Shown here: positions 8,791-19,358 of the stretch, in pieces
How the letters are laid out: the number at the start of each line of letters is the position of its first letter
How positions within the stretch are numbered: the stretch's first letter is position 1
NCBI GenBank assembly: GCA_002104905.1
Contig: MCFE01000935.1
Coordinates: forward strand, 1 to 25,051
Length of the DNA: 25,051 nt
Reading direction: 5' to 3'
Source of the DNA: Basidiobolus meristosporus CBS 931.73
Taxonomy: Eukaryota; Basidiobolomycota; Basidiobolomycetes; Basidiobolales; Basidiobolaceae
Position numbers and translations under genes: made by a program
Notes under the pieces: model-generated
What the model saw: the letters and a program-made list of their open reading frames with translations, nothing else
Told to the model about the DNA's origin: nothing
The model's database searches: none

Positions 8791-10842
8791 GATAATTTTC
8801 AAAAAGCAATTGATATTTATGAGACTCTGAGCAGCGAGAGTGATGAAGATAATGATACTCATTGCTTAACAAGGAAGGAAGGAACTGGTCATGATGATAG
8901 TTTCCATACTACTGCCGATTGTGATGAAAGTGACGGTGTTTGCAATAATCAGAGCTCTGTGAAAACTAACAAAGTGGTAGAGGTTGAGATTGTGGTTAAT
9001 AGTGTAGGAACATCATCGGATAATTTCACACCTGGTTCAGATTTACCAGAACAACAAATCTCACCTTCAAGCTCCCCCAGAGAATCAACAAACAAAGTTT
9101 ATCCAACTTGTGAAGAATTTGATGCAGCAATACAAGATTTGTTACTCTCGTCGTCAAGCTCACAAAAGAACAAAGATCTTACTAGAGGAGTATCTATATC
9201 AGAAATCGAAAGTATTGCCAATGAAGTTATGTTTAATGAGGCATCCCGCACAACTTCTTTGGTAGCAGTAGTGACTGGTAACAAAGAAGCCATTGAACAA
9301 GGCGGACTTCTTTGCCATTACGATACTCCTATGAGCGCAGCTGAGTTAAAGTTACTTGTCTCAATGCATCAGGAGTTCCTAGCATTTTGGTTAGAGGTAT
9401 TCTACCAGGAGCCTGGAAGGATGACACGCATTCTACATGGGAATCGAGGCCTTAAAGGGATTTCATCCACTCAGGCAAATGTCTATTGGAATGCAACAAT
9501 CAAACAGTTCTTGCTGTTGTCTATAAGGATCTCTAATGCAAATCTCCAAAATCAAGACAAATGTTGGGCTGTGGTTGCTAAAAAGGAAAATGTAAAGTCA
9601 TATTTACTGGTGAGAAGGTTTAAACATGGTTCAGCCCCGCTTAGCCCATCCACAATGAATAATGTCTTACATCATTTATTGAAAGCGGTGTATTTATATA
9701 ATATCTGCTATAATCCCCAAACAAAAAATGCACCAAATGTGCGCTGCAAAGTTGAGATGTACCTACATGCACTAGGAAGCTTTGCTGGACAAATGAAAAA
9801 TCAAAATATCTTACTTTGTCGACAACAAAAGCAAATTGAGTGTAGAGTGGAAGAAGCAGGGCCAACTGATAGAGAAATAAGCATATTATTCTCAGGGCTT
9901 TTGAGGAATATGCAGACTATCCTAGAGACAGTTTTGCCCTTGGATGAGTTGTCATATGCAGTATTGGAGAACACCGAACTGAACCAGCAGCAACAGAGTA
10001 CTTTGGGGAAATGGAGTTTTGTAACAGCTAAAAGTGGGAGAATGATTACCTACCTGACTGAAACCACTCACAGCAAGGAGTCACCTCATTGTCTGCTTCG
10101 TCAGTTATCAGTAAGGTTCCAACAGTTACTTTATACTGCTATTCAAATTTCAGCACCAAGTAGGAGATGTAAGCCACTGGCTTATATGTTATTACATTCG
10201 TCATATCAGCATTCTGCAAGAGATATCCGGTATTCAGGGGAGCGGAATGTAATGTATGATCCCAAGAATGAACAGTTTATTTTTAATCTCAACAAAGATA
10301 AGCGTCCAGGCGGTACTTTATTGTCGATGCCAGTAGAGTTGACCAAGTACATCATCTACTGGATTTCTTTGCTTCGCCCAACATGGGTACTGAATCAAGG
10401 CCAAGGTCACCCATATTTCTTTACTCGGTTATGTGGGAAGGGGAGTCTTGATCCGCAACGTACTGGCACTCTATTCCTAGCTGCAATTTGGCAGGTGTTT
10501 TCTGATTCAAACAGATCATTTGATCAGAGAGAATTTTGCCGCTGGTGTTCTGGTTATGGAATATCATATGGCTTAGTTGATGAATATGCTGCTGCTATGA
10601 ATCATCATCCATCCACGGCCAGACAGATCTACGCCCCTGAAACCCAGGAATCATTATCTGCTACTGCTATTAACTATTACCAGTGCAATGTGCTACGTAG
10701 AAGACTTGGTGGGGCTGAGGTTAATGATGACGATGATAATGATGATGACAATGATAACAATGATGGTACTTATTTGAAGTGTGGTCGTTTGCAGAAGCAG
10801 CGTCGAATAGTGTATACAACCTCTGAGGATGATGAACAATGA
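8791..10842 (+). CDS. Tyrosine-recombinase-like protein (Crypton / telomere-linked type)
   Basis: The frame is open from 8791 to TGA 10840 and is the longest intact one in the window. There is no in-frame ATG before 9229, so the start probably lies in an upstream exon. The N-terminus is acidic and Ser-rich; a helical central domain follows; the C-terminal third reads like a phage-integrase-type fold. Candidate catalytic residues: Arg in SRRCKPLA (10159-10182), Lys in NKDKRPGG (about 10300), Arg in QREFCRW (10528 or 10540), His in MNHHPSTA (10603/10606) and Tyr in RQIYAP (Tyr codon 10630). The box II His-x-x-Arg pattern is not canonical. The DEYAA...TARQIYAP layout resembles C-terminal domains of fungal Crypton and RecQ/telomere-linked proteins. 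The tail is Asp/Asn-rich (codons about 10726-10765), then basic. It could be a domesticated or mobile recombinase. Family placement is by eye only. Confidence 0.6.
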   Translation, partial: DNFQKAIDIYETLSSESDEDNDTHCLTRKEGTGHDDSFHTTADCDESDGVCNNQSSVKTNKVVEVEIVVNSVGTSSDNFTPGSDLPEQQISPSSSPRESTNKVYPTCEEFDAAIQDLLLSSSSSQKNKDLTRGVSISEIESIANEVMFNEASRTTSLVAVVTGNKEAIEQGGLLCHYDTPMSAAELKLLVSMHQEFLAFWLEVFYQEPGRMTRILHGNRGLKGISSTQANVYWNATIKQFLLLSIRISNANLQNQDKCWAVVAKKENVKSYLLVRRFKHGSAPLSPSTMNNVLHHLLKAVYLYNICYNPQTKNAPNVRCKVEMYLHALGSFAGQMKNQNILLCRQQKQIECRVEEAGPTDREISILFSGLLRNMQTILETVLPLDELSYAVLENTELNQQQQSTLGKWSFVTAKSGRMITYLTETTHSKESPHCLLRQLSVRFQQLLYTAIQISAPSRRCKPLAYMLLHSSYQHSARDIRYSGERNVMYDPKNEQFIFNLNKDKRPGGTLLSMPVELTKYIIYWISLLRPTWVLNQGQGHPYFFTRLCGKGSLDPQRTGTLFLAAIWQVFSDSNRSFDQREFCRWCSGYGISYGLVDEYAAAMNHHPSTARQIYAPETQESLSATAINYYQCNVLRRRLGGAEVNDDDDNDDDNDNNDGTYLKCGRLQKQRRIVYTTSEDDEQ

Positions 10843-11159
10843 GATTCTTCTGGATAATTAATCTTGAAGAATACCTTCCAATTTTCCTTACAAAGTGTTA
10901 TTATTTGTAAATTTTAGTAAACATCAAACCCAAAAGTTGTCTATCATTTAGTCAAGTCAAGTTAGTAGCTCCTCTATATCAATTGGCAATAGTGCAGTGG
11001 TATCTGCTACTTTTAAGATATAGTGTGAAACTTGGTGTATGAGTAGTGATTGATGATTGGAGCGCTAGTATGAATGATGAATACTAGTCATGATTTATAT
11101 ATACGTCTATTTTGTATCTCCTTCTTTATTCCTTTCCTTCTACTGAGAAATTTGATATT
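10843..11159. other. Spacer after the recombinase-like gene
   Basis: About 300 bp of AT-rich sequence with no open frame or repeat noticed. It presumably holds the 3' UTR and polyadenylation site of the upstream gene. Confidence 0.5.
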
Positions 11160-12400
11160 TGGTAGTTGTAGCGCAAAGCAGTCATTTGCTCAATGGCAAA
11201 ATGCAATAGGTCCTTTGTGACCTAGAGGCATGTGTGGTTATTGGAATCCCATGTACTCTGACTGTGAGACTCCTTTGAGGAAGTGCTCCCACTTATTATT
11301 ATTTCTCAAGTGATCCACCTAGCTATTGAGTGGTAGGGGTGAGGGTTAGAGTATTTTGCATAATATTTGCCAGCCCTGATTCTGACCTCCGCCTTGCTCT
11401 AGTCTAGTGTACTACAGTTTGAGATGTGGTTTTCAACACGATGTGGTCATTTGTCACTTTTTTTTGCTTCTTGACAATAGGTTCTTTTGTTCTGAACCTA
11501 GAGGCACCCTTTGCCTAAAGTAGAGGTGTACTCTGACTATGTCCTTGGCATTTCCCGAGTTGAATGTGTTGCCACATTTCCTGAACTGTAGACGTGTTGA
11601 TCCCTCTTGGCTGAAACCTATGTTGGGAGTAATATATAGCTTCCTATAGCCTTGGGTTTTAAGCAATAATTAGTAGCATCCATCTTTGGTTTGGCACCAC
11701 GCAATCATCCTCTAACCTCCTCTACCTTTCTTTTAAGGTGAGTTGAGCTGTGAAAGAGGCAGGTTTTCTTGAAATTTGGCTGCAATAAACAGACGTTGTT
11801 TGTTGGTTGCACTGATTGCAGCTCATTTGAGTGAGTGCGGCTATCTTGCTGTTTGCTTAAGGAAGAGAAGAAATCTTAGTCATGTGCGCCCACCTTTAGT
11901 ATCTTGCGAGTTACAATAATGGGCTTGCACTAGGCTCCCTTAAGCCTATGAGCGGCAATATCACTTGCATTGTCTGTCTCTGACTAAGTTTTGGGGTTGT
12001 TTTATCACTTGACATAGCTGTTTGCTGGTAAGGGTCTGGCAATAGGGACTTTGTTCTCTAGATGCACAAGGTGAGGGAGTGACCTTTGTGCTCTGGCTGT
12101 GCTCCTCATTTGAGTGAGTGTACACTTCAAAGCATTTCTTGAACGCATTTGCTGCAATATAAGGAATGGAGAGGTGTTGTTGTGTTGGTCATGTGCGCCT
12201 ACAATATCTTGTAAATTGCAAGAAAGGCTTGCACTGGGCTCCCTCACGCCCATGAGCGTTGATACTTCTAGTATTCTTTGTCTCTGACTGCATTACTATA
12301 TCTATTCAACTCTCCTAAATATTGCTGTTTGCTTGTAAAAGCCAGGCAATAGCAGCAGCGCACTTTGCATCCTAGATGCACAATTTTATATATTTCAGAA
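11160..12400. repeat. Old, diverged tandem repeats of about 280-310 bp
   Basis: The clearest pair is 11881-12068 against 12189-12380, period about 308. Both contain CATGTGCGCC, GGCTTGCACT(A/G)GGCTCCCT, CCxATGAGCG, TCTCTGACT, then TTGCTGTTTGCT or a variant, GGCAATAG and TAGATGCACA. TCATTTGAGTGAGTG recurs at about 11823 and 12107. More distant units are suggested by CCTAGAGGCA...GTACTCTGACT at about 11220 and 11495. No protein frame is shared between units, so this looks non-coding or long decayed. Confidence 0.6.
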
Positions 12401-12603
12401 ATATTTTACACCTGTCATGTTAATAACGGCTGGTATAGTTGTACATTAATAAACTTGTGAAATAGCACACCATTTATTAGGCAACATCTCTCCCGCGCAA
12501 TACAGCTCACCCATGGATAGCAATGAACTCTTCACTGTAGATATATATTTCCCAATTATGAAATTAGTTGTATTATGGATAAAATAAGTCTTAAGAAATC
12601 GGG

Positions 12604-15173
12604 CTATATATTATTTAAGAAAATGAATTTTTTGTTGATATCTGGATCGCACAGCATAGGTTGCCATTGCTGAAAGAAATTGGTTGACCCTCTGATCATT
12701 CCCGGCGACATAGTGTTTTTGCACCCATACGGGGTGTGCATTTCATATGGATCCTCATTGTCATGCAGCCTAATGAATTTGCTTGAATAGACAACCTTCT
12801 CTTGATTGTAGTTCTGGTTCATTATGCGCAAGAAGACATCCTGTAAGGATGCTCCCAAGATCCCATAGTTGGCAATTCCCATTGCTCTACCGTTCAATTT
12901 CAGAAAGCGTAGCAAGGCCGGGATTTCACGGTTACAGTTGGTTGGAATCATAATCACGCTTTCAGCACCCAAATCGGAGGTACTGACGGCTTTGGGAATG
13001 AGGCGCCAAACTCAAGTTAGGATCTCAACGTTGGTTATATGTGTGGTTGCATTTGTCTTGACAACAGTGAGAGTATAGCCTACCCCATAGTTAGCCTTGA
13101 AGAACAATGAGCTTCCAATACACTGGAGCCTGCTGTAACACACAATAGCGATCCAATCCCCAAGCAGGTTGGCCTTCTCCATGAAATGGGTGGTTAGCAC
13201 AATTATACGGCCTGCTCAATTATGGTTGATGACATCCCAGGTGGATCTCCTGGAATAAGGATCCATACCGCTAGTTGGCTCATCAAGGAATACAACCTTG
13301 GAGTCCCCAATAAAAGCGATGGCTACGGATAGCTTTTGCTTTTGCCCTCCAGATAAGGTCTGCACATAGCTATCTGCCTTTTCCAGTAGGCCAGTCTGAG
13401 CAATGAATTTCTCCACGTTGCCAGATATTTTTGAATTTGGCACTCCCTTCAGGCCGGCGTACAGAGTAAGTGTCTGCCTGACGGTCAGCCTGTCCCACAG
13501 TATATCATGTTGAGGACAGACGCCTAGCCGCTGACAAACCTGCTGCAAATCCCAACGTACACTATAGCCATTGTTGATAGCATCTCCTGAAGTGATGGGA
13601 ATCATCCCAGTGAGCATTGAGATAGTCGTAGATTTCCCACATCCATTATGGCCCAGGAATGAAACCACCTGACCCTCATACATATTGATGCTAAGTAGGT
13701 CAACTGCAGGAGTTTGGGAATTCCCGTAAACCTTGGTCAAACCCTTCAGAGACAACCCTACTTTTTGCTTGCTGGATACTGGCTCAACAAGGTGCTCCAA
13801 ATCTTCCTGGTTGTTGGCGTAGAATAGAAGATTTGATGGCGTCCCTTTCCAGTATGACATCTTGAATGGAAACAATATCGGTTTGGGCGTCCCATATTTG
13901 CTAGGGATCACCTGGCTGAGATACCAAGCCAGAACAAGGTACAAGAAAGTGTCCAAGACCAACATCATATAGGTCCCCAGCAAGCTCAAGTTGTTTTCCA
14001 AAGATTCCAAGATATCACTGGCTCCCAGCCCTGCCCCGCTCTGCTCCGCTCTTTCAAGACAAAGGCCATATTCCCATAAAGAAAAGCAGCTGGGGAAAAT
14101 ATCAACGCCAGGCCTTGAACCAATGCCCCTGCAGATGATCTTGAGGCTATTTGGCCCAAGGCTGACATGCAGCAAACAACCAGCATGGAGACAAGCCCCG
14201 AGAATTTAGATTTCAAGAAGAATGAGAATAGCGTAAATGACAAGGCGGTGATCGACATGCCAGTAAGCAGGTACAGCATCAGCACCAGAAATAAGCTAGA
14301 CCTGGGAAAGATCACATAATGAACTACAGTGGAACACAGCACCCATGGAATGCTATGGGTCAGAAGTCCAGTGATCAGCCAGCTGCAATAATACAACTGC
14401 TCACTAAGGCCCATCATCAACATCCCTTCCTTGATCTTGCTTTCTTTTTCTAGCGTCATTTGCCCAGTCAAATCCAAGATGGTTACTGTGAAGACAAGGA
14501 TGAAAAATGTGCACCCAACATCCCGGAGAATATCATGAAACTTGCAAAGATACTCAGCCTTGAGGCCGTCTTGATTTGACTCAGTGAACTGGATCTTCAT
14601 TGGTTGCCAGTCACTGGCAATAGGCGCATTCCCCAATACCTGGGAGATGATGGCCCAGTCTACTAGTAACTGTAATGGAAGCGCATCATTGGACTTGAAA
14701 TTCTCAATGTTGGAGTCAACATTGGTCATGCCATCCCGCTTGATTATTGGAATGGCGCAAATTGTGTAATTCCATGAATCACCGGCCTGAGTAAAAAGCA
14801 GCAAAGCCCAACATGGATATGTGTTGCTGCTGCAGAAGGAGTTCAAAGCATCAGTGGTGGGGAACTCTTGCAAGTGATCTGCTGCTATGCTGGGACTTAA
14901 TTTGGATAGAATCTGCAACACGCTACTTTGATCTCCAGATTGATCAGCCCATCCAAGCTTCTGGGTGGCAAAATTGCTAACTGTAAGCTTGATTGGAGTG
15001 GCCTCTATTGCATAGCCGTAGGTTTGGTTGTTGGCAAATTTGGTGACACTGCCACGGATGCTGGCAAAGAGCCCAATGATTAACAATGGAACAAGGACAT
15101 TCCTACATGTGCTGCGGATCCAGCTTGCCTTGTACAATAGGAAATTCTTATACAATAAATACTTAAGAGTCAT
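12604..15173 (-). pseudogene. ABCA-type ABC transporter, first half only, broken
   Basis: ABCA proteins move lipids or sterol-like substrates across membranes. The start at 15173 (MTLKYLLYKNFLLYK) is typical, followed by a first TM segment (NVLVPLLIIGLFAS), a long extracytoplasmic loop and at least five more TM segments. The nucleotide-binding domain shows Walker A GHNGCGKST (about 13627-13654), Q-loop CPQHD, signature LSGGQKQ (about 13340-13361) and Walker B VVFLDEPTSGMD (about 13261-13297), then [15 protein letters not shown] frameshift near 14010-14040 and TGA codons at 13216-13218 and 13012-13014 break the gene. The frame ends at 12604 soon after NFFQQWQPML, which looks like the start of the second transmembrane half, so the second half is missing. 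Both TGAs could come from CGA. Confidence 0.9.
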
Positions 15174-16152
15174 TTGAAAGTTGGTCTAACGTTGTTGAGG
15201 TACATGGTGCGGGATTTGTTTGCTTTTATTGCTAAGCGTGTTGCCAAGAAAATAAGTTGTGTAGCCCTTTGATTTTCTTGGCTATTTATGCTTGTACTAA
15301 CTAGCCCCATATTCCTTCCGTGTTGGTTGAACACCAGATATACAAAGCCAGTCTTGTGCAATCAATCTTGGCTCCAACAACGTGGATCAAATCATCATGC
15401 CAAGATGTATTATGACTATCCAGATTGAAAGTAATCACAATGTATGTAACTGGGTATTGGGCTTATGGAGTAGTGGCCTGGAAACCATTGCTTTAGCTGA
15501 ATGTTCCATGAGTCAGATAGCAATTGATAGAGTACAGTTAGAGTTATTGGTATTTAGCATTCTGTGTATCATTTTGCCCATAGTTTTGTTATTGATCATA
15601 TTATATATAAATACAAGAAAAATAGCCATGATCTTGTTTGCAAGCCATACATGAATCAACACCTGGAACACAATATTTGAATCTACACAATAACCAGTGA
15701 TACATTAAGTATGCTGCTATATTTGCACTGTTGCTTAACTTGCCATAGCTCCCAACATTTCACAACTGAAGATATTGGTGGTGTTGAAGCATGTAGAGAT
15801 ACAAAATAAGGAAGACAACTATGCTCCAAATATGTCACTACATCACATGCAGCTGTTTGTGGCCACAGAACCCATTCACATAAATGAGACAAAACACAGT
15901 AAGCACAGCTTTGGACCATACCGTCTCTCAAACAATGGAGCACAATAGAGTAATATCCTGTCACTTGGGAGAATGTTTTGTACGGAGGGAGTCATGTTTG
16001 TTGACAAAATAAGCATGGCGGCAAAATGGTTGACAAATAAGGAGAGTACTAGAGTGGGTCTGAAGCGTGGAGATAGTCACATGTCAGTAAGTGAAGTGCC
16101 ATACCTCCACAATTCAGTGACACAAATATTAACTTGACGCTTGGATTTTCAG
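15174..16152. other. Spacer between divergent transporter remnants
   Basis: About 980 bp between the ABCA start and the first surviving permease exon. The open frames at 15382-15654 (+) and 15683-15964 (-) match nothing I know and lack coding character; the first has one hydrophobic stretch. The permease's N-terminal half should lie here but is not visible. The end (16120-16152) has a splice acceptor, GGATTTTCAG. Confidence 0.55.
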
Positions 16153-16768
16153 AGGCATACCAACATTAGTGCTTGCTTTCGTATCATACTTCTATCTTCC
16201 AGACTTCCCAGAGACCGCATCATTCCTCATGGAAGATGAACGTCAATTGCTGATGGCACGGCTCAAGCATGATGCAGGTGCTGCATCAGCGACTGAATTC
16301 AAAGAATTCAAAGATGGCTTTATCGACTGGAAGATTTACTTGCATATGGTTGTCTACATATGCGGATCAACTCCATTGTATAGCTTGAGCTTATTCTTGC
16401 CAAGTATCGTAAGCGGGATGGGATTCACCAGCCTTACAGCCCAGCTCATGTCTTCTCCTCCTTGTGCCATTGCCTGTGCCTTCACTATTCTCGTATCCCT
16501 CCATGCTGATCAGAAGAAGGAGCGTGGGTTCCATATTGCACTTTGGATGTTTATCGGGATGATAGGTTACCTGTTGCTCATTGTACTTAGACATCATGGA
16601 TCAACAGCACTATATATTTTGGCAATTATTACGACCACCGGAGTATTTGCAAATATTCCTAGTATGCTGTTGTGGTTCACCAACAATATTGGTGGCCATA
16701 CCAAGAGGGCAGTAGCATCTGCTCTCATCATCTTCTTCGGTAACATTGGCGGAGCGTTAGGAGGCCAG

Positions 16769-16830
16769 GTAAATTATATTTAGCCAATTCAATCCTTGGA
16801 ATCCCGAGCTCACAGTCCTGTTGTTGAAAG
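16769..16830 (+). other. Intron of the permease remnant
   Basis: A 62-nt intron, donor CAG|GTAAAT and acceptor GAAAG|ATCTAC. Splicing joins GGALGGQ to IYRANDG, exactly as in intact family members. Confidence 0.8.
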
Positions 16831-17016
16831 ATCTACAGAGCCAATGATGGTCCATATTACCCACGTGGCCATGCTATTTGCTTGAGTTGCATGGCTCTTG
16901 GCTGGGTAACCGCATTGGTGTTCAAATGGCTATTGATTTGTGAAGACAAGCAACGTGATAATTTGACCATTGAACAGTATGAAAAGGAAAGTAATGTTAT
17001 TGAGCCAGGCAATTGG

Positions 17017-17078
17017 GTACGTCTCTTAAGAATCCCTTGTCACTAGAATCATCATTAAGATATCTCTTATATATATAG
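17017..17078 (+). other. Intron of the permease remnant
   Basis: A 62-nt intron, donor TTGG|GTACGT and acceptor ATATAG|CATCCA. It joins GNW to the terminal HPDFRYIS, in phase. Confidence 0.8.
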
Positions 17079-17105
17079 CATCCAGATTTCCGTTACATCT
17101 CATAA

Positions 17106-17791
17106 TTCCATCCCAAGTTTTGTCAATCTTTGGACACTCTGCATAACGAACTTGTCCATTAATTTTTATTCATATGTTGTATTAGTGATTGAATGGGTCG
17201 GTTTTCAGAACAAAGATCAAGTGCCTAATGGATTCAGAATGTGCATCACAGTATCAGTTGTATAATGGGTTGTAAGCAACTGTACCAGGGCTTATCCGGA
17301 TAATGTGACAATTTCATGTATAGTATATACTTATCGCATTTTTGATAACATCGCTACTTTATATATAAGTGATGTAAATAAATCAGGCTATGCTTGGAGC
17401 TGATCTGCAGTAGTGATCAAGTTAATTTGTTTGAGTTAGTATGTTGCAACCAAGAAGCAAAACTGGACTTTCTCCAATTATATTTGTGTATGCATTACGT
17501 GGATGACTTAGATTTACTGGACTTGATTTGTACTGTGAATGCCTATACATATTTGGTCATGGTGAACTACCTGCATGTGATTCATATGGACTAATTAGGC
17601 TATGCATACCTCTGATTGCACAACTTGCAGCCTCATAGTTACTTGCAAAACTCTAGTATTGTGCATTGTTCTAAGGTATTTCAGAATCAAATAATTGTTC
17701 AACCATGAATCAGATGCAAATGTACTCCCAATTGCATGTATTTATCTCAAGTAAGTCTCTGAACTATATTGTGCTGCCATATACACATTAC
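17106..17791. other. Spacer, nothing recognised
   Basis: About 690 AT-rich bases between the permease remnant and the first solo LTR. The open frame at 17394-17594 has no coding character that I trust. Confidence 0.55.
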
Positions 17792-18128
17792 TGTAGTGAA
17801 TTTTGTAATTACACCTGAATATTCACATGGTCACTTGGATCATAGCCTTCCAATCTTAGAGAATTCTGCCTAAATCTTTGGTTAGAACTTGGAGATTTTT
17901 TGTATGCAGTGTACAAGTTGCATTTGGTGAAATAATTTGGGTGATCTAAAGAGCCCTAAAATTTGCATACATGCTCTTGAAACCTTTTCCAACATATTCT
18001 ATAGGCTTGTTTTGCCAATACCATGTAAAAGTAGAGATCCAACTTTGAGATTCAATAAACATGAAGTGAGAACCAGAATATCTACTTATACTCCCATTCA
18101 CTACCAATATCTCTAAGAGCCTTACACA
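17792..18128 (+). mobile_element. Solo LTR, diverged copy
   Basis: About 337 bp, from TGTAGTGAA to CTTACACA. It aligns along its length with the LTR at 18437-18784 but is clearly older. Shared blocks include TCACTTGGATCAT, TATTCTAT, CCATGTAAAAGTA, ATTCAATAAA and ACCAATATCTC. No internal retrotransposon sequence adjoins it and I see no clear target duplication. The retrotransposon fragment of family D starts at its right edge. Confidence 0.65.
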
Positions 18129-18436
18129 GAGAAAGAGTCACTGTTGTATTGAAATCTTTATTCAGCTAAGCAGTTACATAAAGCTACTAAAGCTAATAAT
18201 TAAAGAAGCCAACCAATAGTTGCAACTCTCTTAGGTAAATAATAATAATAAAACTTAGAATCTTGGGTGAAATTGCACTAAGCTAAATGAAGCACTTTTG
18301 GCAAGAAGAGAAAGTTGAGGGCTTTTGGGGAAATTACAAACTGTAAATGGTGCTTGTCTATATAATGAATATTGCAGCAAAAGCCTGGAATCATGTTGTC
18401 ATGGAAACAGGTATAGACTTTGAGATAACTCTGGTC
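18129..18436 (-). mobile_element. Retrotransposon family D fragment (relative of family B)
   Basis: The left end (GAGTCACTG...TGAAATCTTTATT...AAGAAGCC) is a decayed version of the common 3' terminus. On the minus strand, about 18278-18400 encodes IPGFCCNIHYIDKHHLQFVI and SPKALNFLF, matching the family B protein end (HLQFVLPPKPLNFIF). A stop comes earlier than in B (TAG at 18278-18280). There is no TTAGGG at its left side, so later rearrangement or decay is likely. It lies between two solo LTRs. Confidence 0.6.
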
Positions 18437-18784
18437 TGTTGTAAAAGTTTATAATTCCACCTAAGTGTTTACCAAAGCTAGCCACTTGGATCATTCCCTT
18501 CTAATCCTAGAGAACACTAGCCAAATTACTTGTTGGGATCTACTCAGAATATTTTCACCAATTTAACAGGTAACCAGAACATGAGAAATCTCAAAGTTGT
18601 CCAAACAGTCCCAAACTTTGCACACATGTTCTTGGGACCTTCCTACACCTATTCTATGTGCCTTTATGCCAAGACCATGTAAAAGTATAAATACTACTTT
18701 TACATTCAATAAATCATTAAGTGAAAGCCACATAATCTACTTGTTCTCCCAATCACAGTCAAAATGTTTGAGACTCTTACAGCA
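18437..18784 (+). mobile_element. Solo LTR, plus orientation
   Basis: 348 bp from TGTTGTAAAAG to TCTTACAGCA, that is TG...CA with short inverted ends (TGTTGTAA / TTACAGCA). Inside are a TATA-box-like TATAAATA and, about 20 bp later, AATAAA, in the order expected for U3-R-U5. It is about 90% like the inverted LTR at 18876-19224. The flanks do not give a convincing 5-bp duplication. No primer-binding site or polyprotein follows. Confidence 0.75.
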
Positions 18785-18870
18785 GGTTATGAGCCCCAAG
18801 CTGTCACTCTCAGAAATGTCTACTGCTGCTAGTACTGGAATTTTTCCCTCTGCTGGAAAGTTGAATGGAT

Positions 18871-18875
18871 CAACC
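18871..18875. repeat. Target site duplication, left copy (CAACC)
   Basis: CAACC immediately left of the inverted solo LTR is repeated at 19225-19229. Confidence 0.8.
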
Positions 18876-19224
18876 TGTTGTAAGAGTCTTGGAGATATTG
18901 GAAGTGATTGGGAGAACAAGTAGATTATGTGGTTTTCACTTAATGATTTATTGAATGTAAAAGTAGTATTTATACTTTTACCTGGTCTTGGCATTACAAA
19001 CACATAGAATAGGTTAAGGAAGGTCCCAAGAACATGTGTGCAAAGTTTGGGGCTGTTTGGACAACTTTGAGAATTTTCATGTTCTGGGTACCTGGTATTT
19101 TGGTGAAAATATTCTAAGTAAATCCCGACAAGGAATTTGGTCAGTATTTTCTAGGATTTGAAGGTAATGATCTAAGTGACTAAGTTAGGTGAATATTTAG
19201 GTGGAAATACAAATTTTTACAACA
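18876..19224 (-). mobile_element. Solo LTR, minus orientation, with 5-bp target duplication
   Basis: 349 bp. On the minus strand it runs TGTTGTAAAA...TCTTACAACA with perfect 8-bp inverted ends. It carries the TATAAATA and AATAAA signals in LTR order and is flanked by CAACC on both sides. It forms a large inverted repeat with the LTR at 18437-18784 (spacer about 90 bp). A clean 5-bp duplication around a single LTR means insertion of a full element followed by LTR-LTR recombination. Confidence 0.88.
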
Positions 19225-19229
19225 CAACC
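19225..19229. repeat. Target site duplication, right copy (CAACC)
   Basis: Matches 18871-18875 exactly. Confidence 0.8.
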
Positions 19230-19286
19230 TACCCAGTGCAAAAGGTAAAGATGAAGATGTGGCTACAAGAAAGAGGCCTTTGGGAT

Positions 19287-19358
19287 ATTAGGGGAGGGAA
19301 AGTCACCAAGTTGATGAAATCTTTATTTGAGTTAACAACTAATCTAAGTACAAATAAA
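19287..19358 (-). mobile_element. Short 3'-end copy of retrotransposon family B
   Basis: About 68 nt, starting in ATATTAGGGGAGGG and repeating the first 68 nt of the next copy with a few changes. The hairpin is TCACC-AAGTT-GATGA (19303-19317); in RNA sense this gives TCATC/GGTGA, so the changed pair is a U-G wobble and the stem survives. It is a very short 5'-truncated insertion, like the two small family A copies. Confidence 0.75.

Larger units (their letters stand above)
16153..17105 (+). pseudogene. Dal5/allantoate-permease-type MFS transporter, C-terminal half
   Basis: This is the anion:cation symporter (ACS) group of the major facilitator superfamily, plasma-membrane importers of organic anions, vitamins or allantoate-like compounds in fungi. 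Three exons are visible: 16153-16768 (LPDFPETASFLMEDERQLL, then TM segments), 16831-17016 (IYRANDGPYYPRGHAICL) and 17079-17105 (HPDFRYIS then TAA). Both introns are 62 nt, GT-AG and phase-correct. PDFPE, the YRA-D-P-Y-RGHA block and the HPDFRY end are hallmarks of the family. About the first six TM segments are absent upstream, although an acceptor precedes the first surviving exon. The surviving exons are open and well kept, so the loss of the 5' part may be recent, or remote exons could exist that I cannot see. Confidence 0.85.

Noticed and set aside
8959-8961. GTG at 8959 as the start codon of the recombinase-like gene
   Set aside because: The sequence is eukaryotic, GTG starts are not expected, and the frame is open upstream to 8791. 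An upstream exon is more likely.
13991-14769. Plus-strand open frames over the ABCA remnant
   Set aside because: They are antisense to the clearly recognisable transporter frames.
15382-15964. Open frames between the transporter remnants
   Set aside because: No recognisable domain, weak coding character, and they do not match the missing N-terminal half of the permease.
15975-16000. TACGGAGGGAG as a Stowaway/mariner-type inverted end
   Set aside because: It resembles CTCCCTCCGT ends, but I found no matching partner end or TA duplication nearby.
18597-19003. Two similar open frames on opposite strands (18597-18923 + and 18737-19003 -)
   Set aside because: They are the same chance frame read from two inverted copies of a solo LTR; LTR signals and target duplications explain the sequence.
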